Translations under genes and position numbers: made by a program | Source of the DNA: Heterodera schachtii | Taxonomy: Eukaryota; Nematoda; Chromadorea; Rhabditida; Heteroderidae | DNA length: 64,000 nucleotides | Assembly: GCA_023374025.1 (NCBI GenBank) | Contig: SIJG01000055.1 | Coordinates: 186,001-250,000 of the forward strand | Reading direction: 5' to 3' | Notes under the pieces: model-generated | The model's input: the letters and a program-made list of their open reading frames with translations, nothing else | Databases searched by the model: none | What the model was told of the DNA's origin: nothing | In this document: piece after piece, positions 20,579 to 29,768 of the stretch | Layout: every line of letters starts with the position of its first letter | Position numbering within the stretch: position 1 is the first letter of the stretch

Positions 20579-23282
20579 ATGAACGGAGTCCGTTTTCTGC
20601 AGCGTTTCGTCAACAACAATCCGCGCAATTTGGAAAGAGTGCGCCTCCAGCGGAAGCCCAGCGGATGGGAATTTGAGAAAAATCGGGCGCAACACAACTT
20701 CATTTACAGGTGAAGATGGTTGCATAGTGTCGATGTTCGGGTTTCTTTTCGCATTTGCAAGAAAAGACTAACACAGGGTCGACTTTTGTCCGACAAAAAA
20801 TGCAATTGCTGCCCGAGTCGTCCATTACGAAGATGGAATTGTGATCGAAGCGTCAACTCGTGAGAAGACTGTCCAAAGTCAACTACACAGGTCATTCATT
20901 GTCAAGGGGTCCGGTGACACTTGAAATTGGATGGCACGGCATTGTTCCAAGGACGGTCTCAGGATTTCGGCTTGGCTTCTATTTGCCTTAAAATGCGGAA
21001 GAGTGGGCGAGGGGGGGGGGCCTTGGGATCGTTCCTCCGTTGTTTTCCCGTGTCATTTCACAAAGTAACCACTCGAAAGAACCCTTAACGAAAGGCAAGA
21101 GTTACGATGCCGGTTAAATACCCAATTTTTGTTGTCAATTAAAATATGTGTCCCCTTCAGTCAGACGGATGTCTCCGCCGCTTATAACATTGGTCGGCTG
21201 TTGGCTCATCGATGCAAAATGGCGGGGATTGAGCATTGCATGTCGAGTTTGACGGAGAATGAATTGGAGGGCAGCAAAAAGGTGGACGGGTGCAGTCAGC
21301 AGAAATGATTCTTATAAAAAAAATCTGAATTTCTGCGGCGAGCTTTTGGGAAACAATCGTTTAAACACCACCCTTAAATTTAAATGAAAATGTAAATGAT
21401 CCTTGTCACTTTATTTAGTATCTGATAATACATTCACCATACCTGTGCAAGGGGGTAGTCAAGGGGGGGGGGGGGGTCATGACGTCGAACGTAAGGGGTC
21501 AGCGGGTGTCGAACGTAAGAAATCGGGGGGGGGGGGAGAAAAAAATAAGAAAGAGGAAAAGGGAGAGAAAAAAGAAAAAGAGGAAGGAAAAAGGAGAAAA
21601 AGCGAAAAAAGGGGGCGTAGAAATCAAGGAAAGTGCCGTGAATTACGTTCGATTAACCCTTAGGCGTGGGATTTTCGAACGTAAAAAAAATGGAGACTTG
21701 AAACTTAACTAATTTCGCTAAAAGTTTCCAATTCTGCTACATTCAACACTTTCCTTACGTTCGACGAATTCTGCTGAAATAAGATTCGTCGAACGTAAGA
21801 GGAGAGGCTGAAAAATTCCTAAAATTTTGCTTTAAAAAAAAATATTCATTAAAATTTAAAAAAAGTTGGCTTGTAATCGCAAAAGTCTAAAATTTTTTGG
21901 TAAAAATCTGGTAACACTTGTCAAAAATTTTCCCGGCGGCGCCTATCGACACCGCCGGACCTCCCTCCTGGTCCCCAAAAAATTTTTTGAGAAAAGCAAA
22001 AAAAAAAAAAGGTCTTCACTGGGAAAATTTACAAAAAATGGTCGGACGTAGGAAAATTTGGCTCTGACCCCCCATGGGTGGGTCAAAGTCGAACGTAAGA
22101 CCCCGTCACTGACCACCCCCTTGCACAGGTATGACATTCACTAAGCTATCTAATACTTCAAAAATGATCATAATCCTTAGTCTGTCTATAAGGAAGTAAT
22201 TAACCAAAAAATTGCACCCCTGAAAAAACAGTGGTCATATGTTTAAGCCCAAATGTTAAAACTTCAAAACTATATTTATGACCCAGATTTAAAAAAAAAT
22301 TTCTGCTAACATAAGCTAACTTTTTATGCTGATCAAAAAATCTTTTTTTTTTACGAAATTTTCCTTGGGGTGTCCAGATCATCATGGAGGAGTGATCTGA
22401 TCAAGCTGATGAAAAGGACTTTTTTGATTAGCATAAAAGTTAGCTTACAATTATCAGGAATTTTTTAAAAATCTTTTGCCCATAAATATTTAGTTTTTTG
22501 AATTTGTAATCTTTGGTTTTAAACACATGACCACCTAAAAACGAAGTTGTGACTTTTTCGACAAGGCTGCTTCGAGGCAAAGCTTATTCAAGTTAATTAA
22601 TGGAACCGTTGGAAAGCCCACAAAAATGCAATAAAAAACTAAGGACGTATTTTATAGGGTACACTTCATTTCCCCCCCCCCCCCCCCGCATCGTTTCCCC
22701 CCCCCCCCCCGAGAAATTTTTTTAAAGAAATTTGCTAATTTAGAAAATTTTCAAGAAAAAAATCTTAGAAAGTTTTTTCATAAGAAAATTCTAAGGAAAA
22801 AAATTTTTGAGAAATTTTCAGCGATTTTTTGGAAATTTTTTTGAAAAATCTTAGTAATTCACGATAAAAATTTCTCAAAAAATTTTTTTTCTTAGAATTT
22901 TCCTATGAAAAACTTTCTATGATTTTTTTCTTGAAAAATTTCTAAGTTAGCAAATTTTTTAAAAAAAAATTTCTCGGGGGGGAACCGGCGGGGGGGAAAC
23001 GAGCTGCTCCCATTTTATATCACTATTTAAAATCAACAATCATTAAGTGGTGTTAAACATATGACTACAATGACTGTATGTTAATTATTATTGTTATAGC
23101 GAGAGGCCTTTCTGAGGGCACTGAACGAAAGCGGACTTTTGCTGGAGGAGCCCGAGGCCATCCCCCACACGCACCTTAACGACCCCAATTTGGTATGGGA
23201 AACGTTTCCAATTCAGCACAACCGAGCTGACAAATTGGACGAGTTGGACTTGAGTCTGGAACCGGGCAAAGGCGTTTGCTGA
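20579..23282 (+). CDS. mrpl-18: Mitochondrial ribosomal protein L18
   Basis: Component of the mitochondrial large ribosomal subunit. The start ATG is at 20579: MNGVRFLQRFV then 'NNNPRNLERVRLQRKPSGW'. Exon 2 (from about 20776) encodes 'KNAIAARVVHYEDGIVIEAS' then TREKTVQSQL, the characteristic uL18m core. Exon 3 (about 21160-21281) encodes 'DVSAAYNIGRLLAHRCKMAG'. The final exon (about 23099-23282) encodes 'REAFLRALNESGLLLEEPEA' and ends GKGVC. Phases agree throughout, giving about 180 residues. The last intron is about 1.8 kb, unusual for a gene whose other introns are small, and is filled by inverted-repeat elements. Convergent with the glypican gene, with 278 bp between stop codons. Confidence 0.9.
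21438..22133. mobile_element. hAT-like MITE in mrpl-18 intron, 696 bp
   Basis: Ends are CATACCTGTGCAAGGGGG (left) and CCCCCTTGCACAGGTATG (right), perfect inverted repeats, flanked by an identical 8-bp duplication ACATTCAC at 21430-21437 and 22134-22141. The inside carries about eight copies in both orientations of the word TCGAACGTAAG (for example 21484, 21509, 21650, 21757, 21789, 22088). An 8-bp duplication and reiterated subterminal words are typical of hAT elements (established); no transposase is encoded. Confidence 0.85.
22200..22560. repeat. Nested inverted repeats in mrpl-18 intron
   Basis: GTGGTCATATGTTTAA (about 22231) pairs with TTAAACACATGACCAC (about 22519), and TAAGCTAACTTTTTATGCTGATC (about 22312) pairs with GATTAGCATAAAAGTTAGCTTA (about 22425). 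Probably a decayed inverted-repeat element. Confidence 0.5.
22668..23010. repeat. Large AT-rich palindrome with C-run/G-run ends in mrpl-18 intron
   Basis: The left arm (C runs, then CGAGAAATTTTTTTAAAG, AGAAAGTTTTTTCATAAG) is the approximate reverse complement of the right arm (AATTTTCCTATGAAAAAC, AAAAAAATTTCTCGGGGG), with arms of about 150 bp and a short spacer near 22830. It could form a cruciform or transcript hairpin. Confidence 0.65.
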
Positions 23283-23560
23283 TGGCACAAATAAACCTTT
23301 TTTTTTGTCTTGTTTCCATTTTGTTTCTATGTGAAAGATGGCAAATGAAATTTTGCGGACGATTTCGGTCATTTTTTTTGATTTTTCATTCGTTCTTCTC
23401 AATTTTATGGCTTTTCGTTCGTTCGTTCTCAATTTTATGGCCAAGAGACGGATAACAGACAGCCTATGTTTTTTTTTCTTCGCACATTTGACCTTTCTAA
23501 TCTCTTTTTGGTTTGGATTTGTTGGGAAATTGCAAGGAGACGCTTCTCGAATTAATTCTG

Positions 23561-26494
23561 TCACTGGGTCAAAAAATCAAAACAAAAGAGGGAAAAGCAT
23601 AGTGAAATTGTCATCATTGTGCCGATGCCGCCACTTCCCTCCGTCGTTCTCCTCCCCCCGCTGTTTCTCTCCGTGTGCTCTTCCGTTTCGGTCCATTGCC
23701 ACCATTTTCCCATGGGTTCGTGCCATTGATAATCGTCCTCCGTTCGTTTGGCATCGACGGCATTGGCCACGTCCTTTAAATTCAACAAAATCAAATGACT
23801 TTGAGTTGCTTTGCCTCTTCTCGGTTTTGTCCGTTGTCTTCGTCGGAATTCGCTGTCTCTGCCCGTTCCGTGCCCTTTTTTCCCGTGTCACTGCCCATTC
23901 CATTGGCAATTCGCACTCTTTTGGCAATTGCCTCCATTTGCAGCATTTCTCGCGTTGGAGTGGCTAAATGTTAGACTGGGATTGGCCAACTGTCTCAAGT
24001 CCGACTAATTAAATGCTGTTAATTGGTCAATTAGTCCTAATGAGTGTTTGCCGTTGTTTCCCTTCGTCTCCAATTGGCTAACCTTTCTTTTTGTGCTTTT
24101 GCCGCTGCTCTTCCCCTTTCTTTTGTTCTTCGCCTCCTCCGTCCCAACACTTTCTCCCCCTCCCTCGAACATTTTCCGCTCCGATTTCGCCTTCTTCGCA
24201 AATCATTCGACCCATTCCTTGCCAAAATCCCTTCAAACGCAGCAACTGAACGAAGCGAAAGGAGGGAAAAACCCGGACAAATCAAAGCAATTAATTATTT
24301 ATTGTTGCCATTTTTGTTTATTCATTTGGTCGCTTTTTTTCCCTTCCCACTGACTCTGTCCGTAAAAAGGTCAATGGAACGGCGCAGGGAAAGAACAGAA
24401 ACGAGCAAAGGAGCGGAGGAATGGGCGGGGGGAGAAGCGGGCGAAGGGAAAGCGTCGCCAGTGCCGACGTCGCCCTTTACACTCTCCACTTGTTGTTGTC
24501 CTTCCTCCTCCTCTTCCTTTTCCTCCTCCTCTTCCTTTTCTTCCTCCTCTTCTTCCTTTTCCTCCTCTTCTTCCTTTTCCTCCTCCTCTTCCTTTTTCTC
24601 CTCTTCCTTTTCCTCCTCCTCTTCTTCTTCCACCTCCTCATTGCTTCTCTCTTCTTCTTCCACCTTCTTTTCCTCCTCCAAATTCTCTTTTGTTTCTGCC
24701 TCCAATTTTCTTTTCCTCCTCCTCATTTTCATTTGTCCATCAGTCGCAATTTTCTTAAGGTCATCCCCAAAGCAACGAAACAAAATCTGATTTATTTGAA
24801 TTGAATTGTTTTTCCTTTTGAATATTTTTAAACATTTTACCCTTCCCGAAAGTATTTTGGCGTTCTCCTGAAAGTGCATAATGGCTTCGGAAAGTTGAAA
24901 AGGGAAAGGGGCCAATGAAAAGTGGGGGTTGTGGACGGAGGCGAGGGAAGGGCCAAGCCGAACCAGCGAATCTAAAAAAGTGAGCAAAAAGTGAAATAAT
25001 CGAAAAAGAGGAAAAGCTGATCACCGATTAATCCCTCCCAATGGTGACTAATTGCGGACAAATTGCGAAGACAGCGGTCAAAGACATTCTGACAAAGGGC
25101 AGGGCACGGCCGAAGCTGCGGAGAATGGCCGAGGCAAATCGGACAGAAACGCAAGCGAACGACGGAACGGACGCAATGGGAGGACAGAGAGAGAGACTAA
25201 TTAATGGGGAGGGGAAAAGCATGAAATTAATTAGGAGGGGGGGGGGCAGTGCCCCCCCCCCGCCCCCGCCTCCTTCTCCGCCGCCTCTCTCTGCGCGTCG
25301 CTTACCCTTCCCAACGATTGCACCGCTTCCCCGGCACTGCCCAATGCGTCGATGAACGATGTCCACGCGGCAAAAGTGCGCCCGTGAAGAGCGACGATAG
25401 AATCGGGGACAGAACCAAAGGGGGCGAAGGCGGGGAAAAAGTTGAGCAAACACTGCTCATGGGAAGACAAACCGGACGATCGCTAAAAAGGAGGCAATTA
25501 ACACAAATGACATAATTAAACTAAATTTAAAAAGACAACGAGTGGAAAATACCAAAAAAAAAAAAAACCCCGGCGCTTTTCCTTACCATTGGGTTGAGCA
25601 GTGCGAATTCGGCCAGAAAAATACGATGGAGCAAAAGACGGAAGGCATCGCCGAAAGAGGAGGAGGAAAAGGAGGCCGAAGAGGAGGGGAAAAGAAGCGA
25701 ACGAATTTGGGAGAAGAAGGAGTCGAAAATCTGTTGGGGGGGGGGACACATCAGAGCAAATAATAGGAAAAAGCCATTGGCACGAAATATACGAAGCGGG
25801 AATTTAGAGAAATTCCGAATTATTCGAGAAATACGGCATTATTCCGTAAAAGGGACACGATGATTGGAGAATTCTCGTTTTTGTTCGAGACCAATGCAGA
25901 TTATCATGTCAAATCACCTCAATGTTTTGAGTGAAAAAATGTCCGTACGTCCGTTGAAAAAAGTGCCGTAATGTCCGCTCCGTTCTATTCAAAGCCTTCG
26001 AAAATTCCGCTGAAATTTTTGAACATTTTTAGATTTGTTTAATTAATTTCTTTACTCCTAAAAATTGTGGACCAATCGTTGAAAAAGTTGTGAATGAGTC
26101 CAATCTCGGCACTGACTGCGGAGAGCAGCTGTTCTCGCGCGAACTGCTCGAACTTCGCCTCCATTTGACGGGTGCAGCAACTGACGGCGGAAGGCCGCCG
26201 AAGGAAAGGGCGGCAAAGGGAAAGGTCGTCGGCTGCGAACAGAACATTAAGTTGACAATTCATTTAATTACCAAACCCACCAATTTTGGGTTCGTCGGGA
26301 GTGTCGCCGACTAAAAAATGGGCAAAGTCGGCACGGACAAAGGCACAAGTTGCCTGGGGGCGAATTGGCGGCACGAAATTGGCCAATAGAAGCAAAAGGA
26401 AGAGCAATGGGAAAATGGATGAGAAAATGGCCAAATCACATGGCCAAATGGGCATTTGCTGGAGGGCAAACGGAACGGAGGCAAAAAACAACAA
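23561..26494 (-). CDS. Glypican (GPI-anchored heparan sulfate proteoglycan core protein)
   Basis: Cell-surface co-receptor for morphogens (Wnt/BMP type). Exon 1 (ATG at 26494, or more likely 26455) encodes a signal peptide ('FPLLFLLLLLANFV') and 'TCAFVRADFAHFL'. Then come 'SCCTRQMEAKFEQFAREQLL' (about 26.1-26.2 kb), 'LRHFFQRTYGHFFTQNIE' (about 25.9 kb), 'LLLHRIFLAEFALLNPM' (about 25.6 kb), 'APFGSVPDSIVALHGRTFAA' (about 25.4 kb), 'RFCPICLGHSPQLRPCPALC' (about 25.1 kb) and 'QLSEAIMHFQEN' (about 24.9 kb), each matching the glypican cysteine-rich core in order. A Glu-rich tract follows (24.48-24.7 kb), then 'FWQGMGRMICEE' and 'RGRKCWDGG' (about 24.1-24.2 kb). The last exon has SG sites (ERNSGG, EGSGGIG) and a hydrophobic C-terminus (TISLCFSLFCFDFLTQ) fitting a GPI signal. 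Borders of the last two exons are uncertain. Confidence 0.88.
24478..24715. repeat. CCT/CTT triplet tract encoding the glypican poly-Glu segment
   Basis: Imperfect GAG/GAA codon repeat (read on the minus strand) of roughly 200 bp inside the glypican coding region; in frame, so length changes would alter acidic tract length. Confidence 0.7.
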
Positions 26495-28182
26495 AAAGCA
26501 TCAATTGGCACAAGCAAAAGAAGAAGGAATTGGCAAAACAACTTAACAGAGGGGGGAAAGACATAATGGATGAGGGGAAATTGACTAAATTTGGATAAAA
26601 ATGACCAATTGGAAATGAAAAGCGAAAACATTTGGAAATTTACATAAAAAAAACATGTGGGAATATGTACAGGAGAGAAAAAAAGTGAATTGAAAGCATT
26701 CGATGGATTGTGAGCAGAGGGGGGGGGGGGAGCAAACAATGGGAAAAAGGACAAAAGGACAGTGGGGAAAAGGGGAGGAAAGGGCATGGGAAGGGATGGG
26801 GGAAGAATGGGGGGGGGGGAAGGGACGGGTCATTTTGTGTGTTCGGTGGATTATAAAGGGAGGGAGGGAATGGACGGAGGTCAATGCCGGCACATGGCAC
26901 ACCTTTTACCGACCCTTTTACTAACAAATACCGTTTCTTCTTCATCAAAGCAAATCCTAAAAAGGCTCGTTCAATTTAAATGCTTAAGGGGCGAAGCGAT
27001 GCCAAACGAATTTTGACGCCAATTGTTTTGCCTAAGCGACAACGGCAAAAATATTTCTCATGGAAAGAGGAAAGGAAAGGAAGGAAAGGAAGCGTTTGAT
27101 CTTTGGCGGAACGCCGCCATGGAAAGGAAAAGGCGGGGGAAAGGGAAGGCGGAAGAGAGAATGGAAGAGAAGGAGAGAAGAGGGGGAAGAGGGGGGGGGG
27201 GGGGGAAGGGGAGGGCAGAGGGGGGAGCGTCGCTTTTGCCTTTTGCTCATTACTTTTCATATTGGACAGACCTTTAGTTGGTGGGACAGGGCGCGCGAGG
27301 GGGGGGGGGGGGGGGGGGACGCAATACCCCATGCCCCTCCTCCCCCAACTCCTTCCCCCTCCTCCCCCCCCCTCCCCCTCCCCCTCTCTTCCCCTCTCCC
27401 ACTCCCTCCCTCCCTTTTTCTTCCCTTTCTCTCCCACAGTTTGGCGGTGTGAACAAAAACAAAAATCCCTTAGGGGGGGGGGGCAAATTTTGGTGGTTAA
27501 AATTTAGCGGCGGCGGAAGGTATTAAAAGAGAAAGGGAGCAGCAACAGATGGAAGGATCAGCGAATTTGGCATCAAATTGTGCCGAAGAAAATTCATTGA
27601 AAAGGGAGAAAAAAAAGGATGAAAGACAATTGGACAGACAGTCAGAGTAAATCAGAGACAAAAACAGAAGAAAAAGTGACGGATGGCATAATTTGCTTAA
27701 TCAATGCCTAAATCAGTCGGACATTCTTCAGAAACCAAATTGGCATTGTTTTGATCATTAAAATTCCATTTTTCTCTCCCCCCCCCTTTTCTCCTTTCAT
27801 TTTTCCATTCCCATTTTTCTCATTTCTTTTCCCGACTTATTGTCTCCCTTTTAAGCGTCCACTTTCCGTTTTCCACAATATGCCCACCAGTGCAACTTTT
27901 CGCTTCTCCCCCGAGGGATTCGCTTCGTCCGCCACTCATTCGGCACGGATGAAGCGCCCCCCCCCCCCCCCCCCTCCCCCGAAGTGCCATCCAAAGGCCC
28001 CACTTTTGCGGAAGAAGAAGAAGCACAATTTCATTTTTCACACTTTTTAACGGACTTTGCCAAAACTGGGTTTTCATTTATTTTAATACTTTTTCTTTGA
28101 ATTATTAACAATTTTTATACTTACAAAAAAGGAAAAAAGGAATAAAACGAAACAAAACGAAATTTGCGTCGAATTTGGCCAA
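26495..28182. other. Low-complexity intergenic region with strong purine/pyrimidine asymmetry
   Basis: Plus strand is G/A-rich from about 26.70 to 27.25 kb, including G runs of 10-14 near 26715, 26810, 27192, then runs through a G run of about 20 (27299-27318) into a C/T-rich block at 27.33-27.44 kb; another C run of about 18 sits at 27957. Open stretches are translated low complexity. No gene supported. Confidence 0.55.
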
Positions 28183-28349
28183 ATGTCTCTGTACGTGCCG
28201 CAAGAGCTGAACACTTCTTCCGTCCCGCCCATTTTAATTCCTTTCGCGGGCGGAATGACGCGACAAAATTTGATGAGTCGCATTCGAATGCACAATTTGC
28301 ATGTGCCCGGGCAGAAGAACAGTCACGGGGGAGTGGCAGGCGGCAAATT
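28183..28349 (+). CDS. Probable coding exon, parent gene unresolved
   Basis: The ATG at 28183 opens 55 codons of ordinary composition (MSLYVPQELNTSSVPPILIP ... HGGVAGGKL) ending at a good donor, AAATTG followed by GTAAGT. It lies 1.4 kb upstream of the stomatin-family gene on the same strand and may be an upstream exon of it or a separate small gene; I could not find a phase-compatible acceptor that settles this. Confidence 0.35.
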
Positions 28350-28621
28350 GGTAAGTCAAAAGGGGCGGGTAATTAAGGTAGTAATTAGGGTGGAAAGGGA
28401 AGTGATTGATAATTGGGGACGGATGAAAAGAATTTGGATATTCTCCAATTTACAATTTGGGTGGTTTCTTTCCTTCCGCTGCTTTTTGTCCCTTCCGTTC
28501 GTTCGTTTGAATGGCTTTTGCTTCCCTCTCTCTCTTCTCTCTCTCTCTCTCTTTTTCTCTTCCTCTCTCTCGTTCGCTCTCTCTCTCTCTCTCTCTTTTT
28601 CTCTCGCTCTCGCTCTCTCTC

Positions 28622-28652
<31 letters not shown>

Positions 28653-29768
28653 TTTTTTCTCTTCCTCTCTCTCTCTCTCTCTCATTTTTTGTCCCCCAAA
28701 TTGGCCCATCACTCATTTTATCACCCCATTATAATTATTTTTTCTTATTTATCCCCCCGCCGTCACTTTACGCCCCCCCCCAACTGTTGTTTTTTGTCCA
28801 CCATTAAAATATCGCCCGGGGCGGGGAAACTCTCCCACCGAAGGCGCCTGGCGAAGCGGACAATTTGGCGGATTTATGGCCAGGCTTTACGGCCAATCAT
28901 ATGTCATAAAGCTGCCCCCAGCCCACCCATTTATTCTTCGCCCTCCGTTGGGCCGCCGTTTTTCTCTCTAATCGACCGCCCATTAAATTACAAAAAATCA
29001 CCGGAACATTTTAATAAAATTATACTAAAAACATTTCTGACAACAATAATTTTTTTTTAATTAATTGCCGAGCGGCCGGCGAGATCAAAGCGAAGGGAAG
29101 TGGGCACGAAAAATTGAGAATTTTGCCGCGTGAAAGAGCCCACGGCACAGGCAATGAATGCCAATCGCAGCGCAACGAAACAATTGTTGAAAGTGTCGTC
29201 CGAAGCGCAGCAGCACACAATGCGGCACAGAATCAGCTTCGACCCGACCATTCAGGTCGATCGCCAAATAGTCAAAGAAAGAATCAAATGAATTACTCTT
29301 TTTTATTTTTCCAAAAATTAAAATTACAAAGCCATGGACTCTTTCCAATTTTTGGTATTTCATTGCGTGGACAGTTGCCGCATTTATCTCCAAATCAATT
29401 TGAACCAAAAAGTGATCCATTAGTCAAAAGCAGCAGCAGTGTTCTTGTTCAAAATCTTTTGGGATTATTCGATCGATCGGCGGAGAAAATTCAGTGCCTT
29501 TTGTTGCATTATTTGTTCGTCAATGTTTATTGGTTTCAGGCTTGGCAAAATCCTTATCTGCTTAATCCGGGTTTTCTCTAATCTTCGTCTTTTTTGTTTC
29601 AAATTTTGCAATTTGTCCATTGCAAATTTGGCCATTTGTCCTTTCCAATCCATCAATTTGATCATTTGTCCATTTCATTTCCTCCAATTTGGCCATTTGT
29701 CCGTTTCAATTTGTCTCTTCCATCCCAATTTCAAATTTGGCCGCGTCGTTCTTCTTCTTCCGCCTGCC
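28350..29768. repeat. Spacer or long intron with CT microsatellite
   Basis: 28525-28685 is an imperfect (CT)n tract interrupted by TTTTT and CG. The rest is AT-rich with C runs (near 28775). No other coding signal seen. Confidence 0.6.

Noticed and set aside
23338..23967. Plus-strand 209-codon open frame with hydrophobic start
   Set aside because: It overlaps the glypican C-terminal exons on the other strand, which have family support; the plus frame has no motif.
24044..24790. Plus-strand Ser/Leu-rich frame
   Set aside because: Antisense of the glypican poly-Glu tract.
28413..29060. Plus-strand 215-codon frame through CT repeats
   Set aside because: Low-complexity (CT)n translation giving Ser-Leu repeats.
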